Source of the DNA: Chloroflexus sp.
Lineage (GTDB): Bacteria > Chloroflexota > Chloroflexia > Chloroflexales > Chloroflexaceae
Assembly (NCBI GenBank): GCA_025057175.1
Contig: JANWYE010000003.1
Span: 1 to 50,928 of the forward strand
Reading direction: 5' to 3'
DNA: 50,928 nt
Positions 33,856-43,335 of the stretch are shown here, piece after piece. A model generated the notes under the pieces. It did no database searches. It saw only the letters and a list, made by a program, of their open reading frames with translations, and had not been told where the DNA came from. Both the position numbers and the translations under genes were made by a program. Every line of letters begins with the position of its first letter. Position 1 is the stretch's first letter.

Positions 33856-34800
33856 ATGGAGCAACGGATTCTGGTCATCGGCGCATTAGGGCAGGTCGGT
33901 TCTGATTTAGTGCCGGCGTTACGCCAGATCTATGGTGAGACGCGCGTCATTGCGAGTGATCTCAAGCCGGCAACCGATGAGGCTGGGCCGTATGTCGTGC
34001 TCGATTGCACCGACGGCATGGCGCTTGATGAACTCGTGACCCGCGCGCGCGTTGGTGTCATTTATCACCTAGCGGCGCTGCTCTCGGCTACCGCCGAGCT
34101 GATGCCGCAACAAGCATGGCGTCTTAACGTTGATGGGCTGTACACTGTCCTCGAAGTAGCGCGGTTGCACCGGTGCCAAATCTTTGTGCCAAGCAGTATC
34201 GCCGCTTTTGGCCCGGACACACCGCGCGATCCTACGCCGCAAGTGACGATCCAGCGCCCAACCACAATGTATGGAATTAGCAAGGTCATCAGCGAACTGC
34301 TCTGTTCGTATTACGCCACTCGCTACGGAGTCGATGCGCGCGGATTGCGCTTCCCCGGCCTGATCTCTGCCACTGCACCCCCCGGCGGCGGCACGACCGA
34401 CTATGCGGTTGAAATGTTTCATGCTGCCTTGAGCACAGGTTCGTATACTTGCTATCTCAAGCCGGATACACGGTTGCCTTTGATGTATATGGCCGATGGC
34501 ATCCGGGCAACGCTCGAACTGATGGCGGCTGACCGTGAGCGCCTGCGCTATGCGAATGCGTACAACATTCAAGGCTTTAGCGCTACCCCTGCCGAACTTG
34601 CCGCAGCAATTGCGCGCCGTATACCTGATTTTCAGATTGACTACGAGATCCAACCCTACCGCCAAGCCATCGCCGATTCGTGGCCGCATGCGCTCGATGA
34701 TAGCGCTGCCCGCGCCGATTGGGGCTGGCAACCGCAGTACGACTTGGAAGGGATGGTTGATGAAATGCTGCGAGTGATTCGCCATCAAGGCGTATCGTAA
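33856..34800 (+). CDS. tdh: NAD-dependent epimerase/dehydratase-family L-threonine 3-dehydrogenase
   Basis: ILVIGALGQVGSDLVPALRQIYG; YHLAALLSATAE; YGISKVISELLCSYYATRYGVDARGLRFPGLIS; followed by a KBL-like gene. Confidence 0.85.
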   Translation: MEQRILVIGALGQVGSDLVPALRQIYGETRVIASDLKPATDEAGPYVVLDCTDGMALDELVTRARVGVIYHLAALLSATAELMPQQAWRLNVDGLYTVLEVARLHRCQIFVPSSIAAFGPDTPRDPTPQVTIQRPTTMYGISKVISELLCSYYATRYGVDARGLRFPGLISATAPPGGGTTDYAVEMFHAALSTGSYTCYLKPDTRLPLMYMADGIRATLELMAADRERLRYANAYNIQGFSATPAELAAAIARRIPDFQIDYEIQPYRQAIADSWPHALDDSAARADWGWQPQYDLEGMVDEMLRVIRHQGVS

Positions 34801-34878
34801 AGCGTCAGTTGATACGCCATCCTCACCAACGCTTCAGCCGCAACAGATACACGCCAATGTTTAGCGATGGAGAATTCT

Positions 34879-36087
34879 ATGCCCCACGATCGCCTTTCTA
34901 ACCTCCTCCAAGCCCAACTCGATCAATTGAGCGCCGAACGGCGGCGCAAAGGCTTCGAGCGGGTCATTACCGAGCGCATTCCGGGTGACGGGGTTCGGGG
35001 GCCGCGCTACCGGGTGGCCGGCTACGAACGAACCTTCATTCGCATGAATTCAAACAGTTACCTTGGCCTAGCCGGCGACGCTCGTTTGATCGCGGCGGCG
35101 GAAGCCGCCACGCACCGCTTCGGCGTTGGGCCGGGAGCAGTGCGGTTTATTAGTGGCACCCTTGCTCCGCATGTCGCGCTCGAACAACGGTTGGCAACGT
35201 TTCACCAGCGCGACGCAGCGATGCTCTTTTCCAGCGCGTATGCGACGGTGCTCAGTGTCATCACCTCGCTCACCACTCCCGACACAGCGATTATCAGCGA
35301 TGAACTCAACCACAACTGCATTATCAACGCCATCAGGCTGGCTCGTCCACGCGAAAAGCTAGTCTACCGCCACCTTGATCTTGATCAGCTTGACGCAGCG
35401 CTTACCCAAGCAGCCAGCACCTGCCGGCGCGCTATCGTTGTCACTGACGGCATCTTCTCGATGCGCGGCATGCATGCGCCGCTTGATCAGATTGCCGCGA
35501 TCGTTGCCCGCCACGATGCGGCCTTTGCCGAAAACGCATTGCTGATTGTCGATGACTCGCACGGGGTGGGTGCGTTCGGCGCGACCGGTCGCGGTTGCGA
35601 GGAGTATTGTGGCGCGCGCGCCGATCTGCTCATCGGCACGCTTGGCAAGGCGTTTGGCGCTAATGGCGGTTATGTAGTGGGGCCGCAGGTATTGATCGAT
35701 AGCCTGCGTGAAACCAGCCCAACCTACATCTACTCGAACCCCATCACGGCGGCGGAAGCGAGTGCTGCGTTGGCGGCGCTTGATATTCTCGCTAGCGCCG
35801 AGGGACAAGAGCGGCTCGCCCATGTGCGGGCGATGACCACGCGCTTCCGGCAAGGATTGGTTGATCGCGGTTTCGAGACGCTGCCCGGCAACCACCCGAT
35901 CGTGCCGCTCTTCGTGCGCAATCCAACTGCCACTGCGGCGCTGGTTGATACACTGTTCACCCGTGGCGTGTTGGCCACTGCGATTATGTATCCGGTGGTG
36001 CCGCGAGGCGATGATAGCATCCGCTTTCAGATTAGCGCCGAGCATACTGCCGCCGATATTGATGAGGCGTTGGCTGCATTGCGATAG
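34879..36087 (+). CDS. kbl: 2-amino-3-ketobutyrate CoA ligase / alpha-oxoamine synthase family
   Basis: NSNSYLGLAGDARLIAAAEAATHRFGVGPGAVRFISGT; IVDDSHGVGAFGATGRG; LIGTLGKAFGANGGYV. Confidence 0.88.
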   Translation: MPHDRLSNLLQAQLDQLSAERRRKGFERVITERIPGDGVRGPRYRVAGYERTFIRMNSNSYLGLAGDARLIAAAEAATHRFGVGPGAVRFISGTLAPHVALEQRLATFHQRDAAMLFSSAYATVLSVITSLTTPDTAIISDELNHNCIINAIRLARPREKLVYRHLDLDQLDAALTQAASTCRRAIVVTDGIFSMRGMHAPLDQIAAIVARHDAAFAENALLIVDDSHGVGAFGATGRGCEEYCGARADLLIGTLGKAFGANGGYVVGPQVLIDSLRETSPTYIYSNPITAAEASAALAALDILASAEGQERLAHVRAMTTRFRQGLVDRGFETLPGNHPIVPLFVRNPTATAALVDTLFTRGVLATAIMYPVVPRGDDSIRFQISAEHTAADIDEALAALR

Positions 36088-36222
36088 GCACTATCACATC
36101 TTTGCGCTAGCCAGCGCTATTGACAGCGGCTCAATATTCAACGTATGATAAAAGTGTCAGACATTAAACCTTCACCATTGCCAATAATGCTAGCTACGCC
36201 CATAGGAACTAGGTTATTTCGC

Positions 36223-37128
36223 ATGCCAAAACACTTGCGTCTCCTTTACGATTTCGCCCGTCCACACACCATCATTGCCACCAGCGTTCAAGTCATCACA
36301 ATGCTGATCATTGTGGCCGGTTGGCGCCCCCTGACCCTCGACCTGATCGGATTGGCGCTGGCAACGTTAATCATTTGTCTCGCCCTGAATCTCTATGTGG
36401 TTGGCATCAATCAACTCACCGATATAGAGATTGATCGCATTAATAAGCCGTGGCTGCCGATCGCTGCCGGTCGCCTGACCGCCAACGCTGGCCGGCGTAT
36501 TGTTGCCGCAGCGTTGGCAATTGCCCTGATTGGCGCGGCCCTGCTAAGCTGGGCGCTCTGGGTGACAGTGGCAGTAATTGCGCTGATCGGTTCGCTCTAT
36601 TCCCTGCCGCCATTGCGATTGAAACGCAAGCCCTTGGCCGCTGCGCTCAGTATTGCTAGCGCGCGCGGCGTGATCGCGAATGTGGGGTTAGCGTTTCACT
36701 ATCAGAGCCGGCTAGGAGTAGATTTGCCGCTGACAACGCTGGTCTTGGCCGGGGTCTTCTTTTTTGGTTTCGCGCTGGTGATTGCGCTGTACAAAGACCT
36801 GCCCGATGATCGTGGTGATCGGCTCTATCAGATCGAGACGCTGACCACGCGGTTAGGGCCGCAGCGGGTGTTGCACCTTGGCCGGCTGCTGCTGACCGGG
36901 TGTTACCTATTGCCAATCGCGGTCGGCTTGTGGTCGTTGCCCGCCTTCGCCGCCGGTTTTCTCGCTCTGAGCCATATCATTGTGATTGCGCTCTTTTGGT
37001 GGGCGAGTTTTCGGGTTGATCTGCGTAAACAGCAGTCGATCACCAATTTCTACATGTTCTTGTGGGGCATCTTTTATACTGAGTTTGCATTGCTGAGCAT
37101 TTATCAATTGACTGGCACGCTAGGGTAG
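36223..37128 (+). CDS. UbiA prenyltransferase, homogentisate phytyltransferase-like
   Basis: FARPHTIIATS; VVGINQLTDIEIDRINKPWLPIAAGRLT; IALYKDLPDDRGDRLYQIETLTTRLGPQRV; start at 36223 within ORF 36145..37128. Confidence 0.82.
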   Translation: MPKHLRLLYDFARPHTIIATSVQVITMLIIVAGWRPLTLDLIGLALATLIICLALNLYVVGINQLTDIEIDRINKPWLPIAAGRLTANAGRRIVAAALAIALIGAALLSWALWVTVAVIALIGSLYSLPPLRLKRKPLAAALSIASARGVIANVGLAFHYQSRLGVDLPLTTLVLAGVFFFGFALVIALYKDLPDDRGDRLYQIETLTTRLGPQRVLHLGRLLLTGCYLLPIAVGLWSLPAFAAGFLALSHIIVIALFWWASFRVDLRKQQSITNFYMFLWGIFYTEFALLSIYQLTGTLG

Positions 37129-37213
37129 GCTTAATGTTTGCCACATTTCGCGTAAAACACGCAACGCGCAATATGAATGGCGGTAGCAGGGCTACTGCGC
37201 GCCACAATGCTAT

Positions 37214-38140
37214 ATGGCCACCAACTATCTCGCCGCTGCGATTGATCTGATCAAACTTGGTCGCCCGCTCCATCTTATCGGCGGCGCGATCTTTTACGGC
37301 GTTGGGGTTGCTGCCGCCGGGTCAACGCTGCGCGATAGCGGTTTGGCGCTCCTCGGTCTCTTGACCACGCTGAGCGCGCAGTTGATGAACCATTACAGCA
37401 ATGATTACTTCGATCATGATGCCGATCTGGCCAATACGACACCCACCCGCTGGTCAGGCGGCAGCCGGGTCTTGCCAGAGGGCCGGTTGCCGGCCCAAGC
37501 AGCGCTCATTGCGGCACTGAGTTGGGGTGTGCTGGCAATACTTTTGGCACTGCTCTGTGTCGCGCGTTCGCCGAATCCAACCCTTAGCGCTAGCTTGCTA
37601 GGGGTAGCGATTGGCTTGGCATGGGTCTACAGCGGGCCGCCACTGTATCTGCACCGGCGTGGCTGGGGCGAAGTTGCCGGTGCGCTGTTAGTGCCGGGCA
37701 TGACTGCGCTGGTTGGGTTTGCGCTCCAAACCGGCACGATTCAGCCACTCATCATCTTGCTTATCATTCCCCTTTGCTTGCTCCAATTTGCGATGCTTGT
37801 CGCCGTGAGTCTGCCCGATGTCGCTGGCGATCGAGCAGCGGGCAAGCGAACGTTAGCGGTGATCTTTGGCCCCCACCGGGTAGCGCAATGGCAGATTGGC
37901 GCCATTGTCACAGCATTCGCTCTCATGCCGCTGCTAGTGCTCGGCGGCGTCCCGTGGCTCGTAGCTATAGCGCCATTGGCAACCGCGCCCATCGGCCTTT
38001 GGCTGATCCTTCGCCTGCGCGCCGGGGCGTGGGCCGACCCGGCGGCGTGGGACGGGTTAGGATTTTGGAGTATCGGCCAATTGGTCGGCAGCGCCGGGAT
38101 GATGTTGGCGGGGTTTGTGGTCGCGGGGTGGACAACATAA
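37214..38140 (+). CDS. UbiA prenyltransferase, MenA-like
   Basis: LMNHYSNDYFDHDADLANTTPTRWSGGSRVLPEGRL; SLPDVAGDRAAGKRTLAVIFG. Confidence 0.85.
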   Translation: MATNYLAAAIDLIKLGRPLHLIGGAIFYGVGVAAAGSTLRDSGLALLGLLTTLSAQLMNHYSNDYFDHDADLANTTPTRWSGGSRVLPEGRLPAQAALIAALSWGVLAILLALLCVARSPNPTLSASLLGVAIGLAWVYSGPPLYLHRRGWGEVAGALLVPGMTALVGFALQTGTIQPLIILLIIPLCLLQFAMLVAVSLPDVAGDRAAGKRTLAVIFGPHRVAQWQIGAIVTAFALMPLLVLGGVPWLVAIAPLATAPIGLWLILRLRAGAWADPAAWDGLGFWSIGQLVGSAGMMLAGFVVAGWTT

Positions 38141-38170
38141 GGATTGGGGCACAGCGTTGTGCCCCAATCC
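38141..38170. terminator. Perfect hairpin between convergent genes
   Basis: GGATTGGGGCACA-gcgt-TGTGCCCCAATCC, 13-bp arms. Confidence 0.8.
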
Positions 38171-38194
38171 TCAGCGGTGATCGCAACTCTCACA

Positions 38195-39022
38195 TCACCA
38201 CAACGCAAAGACCCGGCTTGGCCCACCTGAACCGGCGGCAATCTTCGGCGCGCCAACCACTAATGTCGCCCCGCTGGGTGGGATCGACTCAAGGTTAGCC
38301 AGATTCTCAAGCCCCCAACGGTTGGTCGGCAAGATCGTGTAATGGACGGCAAACGTGGTGGAGGGGCCGTGATCAAGGCTCAGCGTATCAACGCCGATGC
38401 CACTGATATTCCGTTCGGTCAGCAGAAAATCAATCGCATCTTTACCAAAACCGGGGAAGTGCATCACCCCACTCGAGTCGGTATTGCGGAACAACTCGAC
38501 CGAGTGAGCGCGCGCCCCCCAACCGCTGGCCATCAACACCGCAGCGTTATTCGGAATCCGCCCATAGCGCCGCTCCCATGTCCGAATATCGTCGGGCGTC
38601 ACGACAGTATCAGGATCGCGCGCCGCTCGTTCGGTAATATTGATCACCACTGCCGGCACCACCAATGATTGCACTGGAATTTGGTCGACAAACAGACCAT
38701 TGGGTGCAAAATGCACCGGCGCATCCATGTGCGTGCCCGAATGCTCCCAGTAGTTGAGAATGCTGCCGTAGTAGCCATCGCGGTCGTGAAACACCACTGG
38801 CGTGATCTGGAAGGGCGCCGCGCCGGGGAAGAGGGGGAACTTGGTGCCGAGCAGATGGGTAAGATCAGCAACGTTGCGAAAACTAGCACGAGTAGTAGTG
38901 GCAGCTTCAGCGGCTGCCGGCGCCGCAATCGCTGCCACCGCGGCCCCCAAGCCAAATTTCAGCAAGCTACGGCGGCTAATCTCAGGCGACTGGATCGACT
39001 CGATAAAGCGGGGCGGGCACAT
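38195..39022 (-). CDS. Cyclase family (kynurenine formamidase-like) protein with Tat signal
   Basis: SRRSLLKFGLGAAVAAIAAPAAAEA twin-Arg signal; EHSGTHMDAPVHFAPNG metal-binding motif. Confidence 0.87.
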   Translation of the reverse strand: MCPPRFIESIQSPEISRRSLLKFGLGAAVAAIAAPAAAEAATTTRASFRNVADLTHLLGTKFPLFPGAAPFQITPVVFHDRDGYYGSILNYWEHSGTHMDAPVHFAPNGLFVDQIPVQSLVVPAVVINITERAARDPDTVVTPDDIRTWERRYGRIPNNAAVLMASGWGARAHSVELFRNTDSSGVMHFPGFGKDAIDFLLTERNISGIGVDTLSLDHGPSTTFAVHYTILPTNRWGLENLANLESIPPSGATLVVGAPKIAAGSGGPSRVFALW

Positions 39023-39108
39023 TGGGCAACTCTCCTTCTACTGCTTCAGAAGCGGATCCAACATACCATTCATCGGCAAGGTTCCTTGCCGGGCTGATAA
39101 CAACAGAG

Positions 39109-39645
39109 TTACTCGTTCACCCGCTCGACCTGACCATGCAACGGCTGCGGCTGCAATACCGCCAGCAACACCGGGCAGAGCCGTTCTAGATCGGCTTGCA
39201 ACGCAGCCATCTCGTTATCGCTCACTTCACCGCGATAGCGAATGGTATAGCGGAGATTGGTCGGAGCAATTGGCGCATCAGCGCTCACCGCCATTGCGCC
39301 GCGATAATCGATTTGGCCGGTCACTTCTACTTGGAGATCATCAAGGGCCAGATCACGATCAGCGGCGATCGCCAGCGCCGAATGGGCAATACAACTTGCC
39401 ATTGCCGCCAGCAACAATTCGGGCGCATTCGGCCCCAGATCATAACCACCTAGCGCCGGACCTGAATCGCTCAGCACCGTATGCTCGCGCACTTTCACCG
39501 GGCGCAGCCCAGTGCCGGCTGCCACCGTCACCGCTGCCCGGAGCGGCACCGGAGTTGGCGGTTGCGTATGCAACCGCGCCCGGAAGGCCGCCAACGCCTG
39601 CCGCTTCCGGGCTAAAAACTCGCGTAAACCCCAGATGGGAGCCAT
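39109..39645 (-). CDS. OsmC family protein
   Basis: GPNAPELLLAAMASCIAHSALAIAADRDLALDDLQVEVTGQID. Confidence 0.88.
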   Translation of the reverse strand: MAPIWGLREFLARKRQALAAFRARLHTQPPTPVPLRAAVTVAAGTGLRPVKVREHTVLSDSGPALGGYDLGPNAPELLLAAMASCIAHSALAIAADRDLALDDLQVEVTGQIDYRGAMAVSADAPIAPTNLRYTIRYRGEVSDNEMAALQADLERLCPVLLAVLQPQPLHGQVERVNE

Positions 39646-39690
39646 AGCGCCTCCTGCGAAGCATATTACTTATCACATACGATATGGTAT

Positions 39691-39715
39691 GGAGTGCGGC
39701 ACACTGCCGCACTCC
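39691..39715. repeat. Palindromic intergenic element (copy 5)
   Basis: GGAGTGCGGCA-cac-TGCCGCACTCC, perfect 11-bp arms. Confidence 0.85.
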
Positions 39716-39901
39716 GCCAACAAAGAACCGCCTGTCAGGGTTTAGAAAAAGATTAGCCGGGAATTTTTCGTATTATCTGACGCTCCTTCTCGCCTGTCAA
39801 GCGACGATCCAATCGCTTGATTTCCGGCTACAATATCAATGCGCAATATGGCGCGTCACCTATCTAGCTTTCACCCTCCTGACGCGCCGGAGGGACGGCA
39901 A

Positions 39902-42900
39902 ATGATATTGAATATTCCTTTTACAATTAGTCTGTTCATATTAGTTTGCCTCGTCGCGACAGGCGTGGCGATCTATCTCTGGCCACGCCGCAACATTCCC
40001 GGTGGGCATGAGTTTTTAGGGATGCTGGCTGCAATTGTGGTATGGGCCGGCGCAGATGCGCTTGAATTGAGTGCCACAACATTAGCAGACAAAACCTTTT
40101 GGCGATTGATCCAACAAGTAGGGATTGTATTTCTCCCACCCGGCTGGTTGCTCTTTGTGTTTTCTTATCTTGACTATCAACCGTGGAGCCGCTCGCGAGC
40201 GCGGTGGTTGCTCTTTGTTTTGCCTTTCTTCTCACTCGTCTTGGCGGTCACTAACCATTGGCACGGCCTCTTTTTTGCCGAACTGCGCCTTGGCAGCCAA
40301 ACCCCGCCCCAACTTGAAGCCGTCCCCGGACGATGGTTTTGGATCCACATTGGCTATTCTTATCTATGCCTCACCACTGGCCTCGCCTTAATTACCGGCG
40401 CGTTCTGGCACGCATCACCGCTCTTCCGGCGGCAGGCAGTGTTGATTGGCATCGGCTTTGTCTTGCCATTTTTATTTAATTGGTCATACTTAAGTCAAGT
40501 AACTCTGCTTAGCGTTGATCTCACGCCAATATCGTTTTTACTGTCGGCCCCGTTCATCATGCTCGGCTTATACCGCTACCAGTTCTTGCATCTCGTGCCG
40601 ATCGCCCGTGATCGTTTGATCGAAGCTATGGCCGATGCAATGATCGTGGTTGACCGAGCTGGCCGGATTATTGATCTCAATCCGGCGGCAAAACGGCTCT
40701 TTGGACCGCCGGCGCAAATTAATGCGCTCCTCGCCGAAACGCTCAATTGGCCAGCCTTAATCAAGGCTGCGCAGTCATCTAACCCGGTGCGAATTGAACT
40801 AAACTGCCCTGCGCGCCCTGAGCGCTTCTTCGATATTACGATCGATCTGCTCTATGATCGAAATAACCAGCTCAATGGCCGTATCTTGGTGTTTCGTGAA
40901 ATTACCGAGCGCAAGCGAGTCGAGCAACGCTTGCATGAGGCGTTGCAGCGCTTCACCGACATGATTGAACAGACGCCGCTCGTCGCCATTCAGCGTTTTG
41001 ATCGCCGCGGCGTGGTGCTGGAATGGAACCGAGTCTGCGAGCAATTTTACGGTTACACTGCGGCGGAAGCGTGCGGTCGCCGTTTGCAAGACCTCATCTT
41101 GAGCGGGAACGAAGTCGCCGAATTCGAGCGCCAGATTGAGCAAATTTGGACGAGCGGCCAAGCTCTGCCGCCGCGCACGTGGCAGATTCAGACCAAACAT
41201 GGTGAAGTGCGTTGGTTGTATTCGGCGATGTTTCCCCTCTTTACCCAAGGGCAGGTCAGCGACATTGTCTGCATGGATGTGGATATTACCGAGATTCGCC
41301 ACGCGGAAGACAACCTGCGCCGGCAGCGTGATCAACTGGCAGCACTGCACCGCCTCACGCTCGATTGGCTCAACCGCCGCGAGATGGACGACCTTTTACA
41401 AGCCATTACCGATAGCGCGTATCGGGTATTGAATGTCAGCTATACCGAATTGTTGCTAGCTGAGGATGAGCAAACCTTGGTACTGCGCGCTTGTACACCT
41501 AAGCTACCCAATCACGTCATGCGGCGTGAAACGCCAACCAAAGCCCCCCTTTCGTGGCGCGCCTTTCGTGAGCGGCAGCCAGCCATGGTGCTCAATTACA
41601 CCAAGTGGCCCGAACATACTCCTGAGTATGAGCAACTCAACTTTGGCCCGGCAATGACCCTGCCAATTATGGTTGGTGATGAATGCCTTGGCGTGATCGG
41701 GATGGCCCGCGATCAGAACGGTACACCTTTTACCCCCGACGAGATTCAACACGCGATGTTGATTACCCAACTAGCGGCGCTGGTGCTCGACAGCTCAAAT
41801 CTCTATGCCGCTGCGCAGCGCGAAATTGCCGAACGCAAGCTTGCCGAACAGCAGCAGGCTAAATTGCAAGCTCAACTCTTGCAAGCGCAGAAGATGGAAG
41901 CGATTGGGCAATTGGCCGGTGGCATTGCGCATGATTTCAATAACCTTTTGACTGTGATCACCGGCAATGTTGAGTTGGCGTTGCTTGAACTCGAACCAGA
42001 TCACCCGATCTACCCCGAACTCGAATCGATTCGCCAAAGCACAAACCGCGCAACCGAACTTGTGCGCCAATTGCTGACCTTTGCTCGCCGGCAACCCGGC
42101 CAGCCGCGATTGATTGATATTAATCGCCAGATCAATGATACGATGAATATGATGAGGCGACTTATCGGTGAGCAGATTCACCTTAAGTTGCAATTGAGCG
42201 AATCGATTGAACATGTCATGATCGATCCGCACCAATTCGAGCAGGTGCTGATCAATTTAGTGGTTAATGCCCGCGACGCTATGCCGAACGGCGGCACATT
42301 GACTATTCGCACAGCTACGCAATATTTCAGCACGGGCGAGATTCCCGCTTTTAGCCAAGCGCAGGCCGGCAAGTACGTTCTGCTCGCGGTGTCTGATACA
42401 GGCACCGGCATCGACGAGGCCATTAGGCCGCATATTTTCGAGCCGTACTTCACCACGAAACCGATGGGCAAGGGCAGCGGGCTTGGCTTGGCTATCTGTA
42501 GCGGGATCGTTGCCCAGCATGGCGGCTTTATGATTGTGGAGAGCCAGCTCAATGCTGGTAGTTGTTTTACTGTCGCCCTACCAGCAGTCATCGCTAAACC
42601 AACAGTTACAACCGAAACTTTGGTGTCTGAACCAGTTATTACTACTAGTCACGAGACAATTTTGCTGGTCGAAGATGAACCGGATGTGCGGCAGTTAGCC
42701 GGCCGGTTGCTGCGCGAGCATGGCTATACCGTTTTGGAAGCATCACAAGCCCATGAGGCGCTGCAACTAGCCCAACAACATGGTGATGACTTGCAGCTTG
42801 TGCTCACCGATATTGGGCTGCCACAGATTGATGGTGTCACGCTAGCGAAACAGATTCATGCCTCGCTACCCCATCTGCGTATTATCCTGATGTCCGGTTA

Positions 42901-43018
42901 TATGGAATATCTCCAATCCCACAATGGCTTGCCGTACCCTGTGCTAAGTAAGCCCTTTACTCGCCAGCAATTGTTAGCAATGATCCGGCAAACAATCGAT
43001 CAACCTCATGAGAGGTGA
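39902..43018 (+). CDS. Hybrid sensor histidine kinase (7TM, PAS, PAS, GAF, HisKA, HATPase, REC)
   Basis: N-terminal 7TM; LAGGIAHDFNNLLTVITGNVELAL; VLINLVVNARDAMPNGG; GKGSGLGLAICSGIVAQHGG; ILLVEDEPDVRQLAGRLLREHGY...LVLTDIGLP. ATG at 39902 has a GGAGGG SD, better than 39839. Confidence 0.92.
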   Translation: MILNIPFTISLFILVCLVATGVAIYLWPRRNIPGGHEFLGMLAAIVVWAGADALELSATTLADKTFWRLIQQVGIVFLPPGWLLFVFSYLDYQPWSRSRARWLLFVLPFFSLVLAVTNHWHGLFFAELRLGSQTPPQLEAVPGRWFWIHIGYSYLCLTTGLALITGAFWHASPLFRRQAVLIGIGFVLPFLFNWSYLSQVTLLSVDLTPISFLLSAPFIMLGLYRYQFLHLVPIARDRLIEAMADAMIVVDRAGRIIDLNPAAKRLFGPPAQINALLAETLNWPALIKAAQSSNPVRIELNCPARPERFFDITIDLLYDRNNQLNGRILVFREITERKRVEQRLHEALQRFTDMIEQTPLVAIQRFDRRGVVLEWNRVCEQFYGYTAAEACGRRLQDLILSGNEVAEFERQIEQIWTSGQALPPRTWQIQTKHGEVRWLYSAMFPLFTQGQVSDIVCMDVDITEIRHAEDNLRRQRDQLAALHRLTLDWLNRREMDDLLQAITDSAYRVLNVSYTELLLAEDEQTLVLRACTPKLPNHVMRRETPTKAPLSWRAFRERQPAMVLNYTKWPEHTPEYEQLNFGPAMTLPIMVGDECLGVIGMARDQNGTPFTPDEIQHAMLITQLAALVLDSSNLYAAAQREIAERKLAEQQQAKLQAQLLQAQKMEAIGQLAGGIAHDFNNLLTVITGNVELALLELEPDHPIYPELESIRQSTNRATELVRQLLTFARRQPGQPRLIDINRQINDTMNMMRRLIGEQIHLKLQLSESIEHVMIDPHQFEQVLINLVVNARDAMPNGGTLTIRTATQYFSTGEIPAFSQAQAGKYVLLAVSDTGTGIDEAIRPHIFEPYFTTKPMGKGSGLGLAICSGIVAQHGGFMIVESQLNAGSCFTVALPAVIAKPTVTTETLVSEPVITTSHETILLVEDEPDVRQLAGRLLREHGYTVLEASQAHEALQLAQQHGDDLQLVLTDIGLPQIDGVTLAKQIHASLPHLRIILMSGYMEYLQSHNGLPYPVLSKPFTRQQLLAMIRQTIDQPHER

Positions 43019-43021
43019 GGT

Positions 43022-43300
43022 ATGGAACAGATTGGTGGTCTTCTGATCGCGCTCCTCGTCACACTCTTGCTCGGCCTGATCGGATTCGCCGCATGGCGTT
43101 ATTGGCGCGAGCAGGTCAATATCTCGCCTGAAGACGAAGAACTCATGCGCGAAATTGCCGAACTCAACGACCGGCAGGCCAACCGGATCAGCGACCAGCG
43201 CCTGCGTTCCGGCATTGATCCCGATGAGGCATGGCGGATTATGGTGCAACGCGGCCAACGCACCCATCGCCGTTCCACCACACCGCCACGCCGTAAATAA
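43022..43300 (+). CDS. Small single-TM protein
   Basis: MEQIGGLLIALLVTLLLGLIGFAAWRYW then charged cytoplasmic tail; starts 4 nt after the kinase stop. Confidence 0.65.
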   Translation: MEQIGGLLIALLVTLLLGLIGFAAWRYWREQVNISPEDEELMREIAELNDRQANRISDQRLRSGIDPDEAWRIMVQRGQRTHRRSTTPPRRK

Positions 43301-43335
43301 CCCGGATCACAGCAGGAGTGCAGCCCACTGTGCCC

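Noticed and set aside
34069-36045. Long minus-strand ORFs (239 and 228 aa) opposite tdh and kbl
   Set aside because: Antisense to conserved enzymes; no independent domain motifs or SD.
38802-39647. 281-aa plus-strand ORF opposite cyclase and OsmC genes
   Set aside because: Antisense to two recognised proteins and rich in Pro/Ala/Arg.
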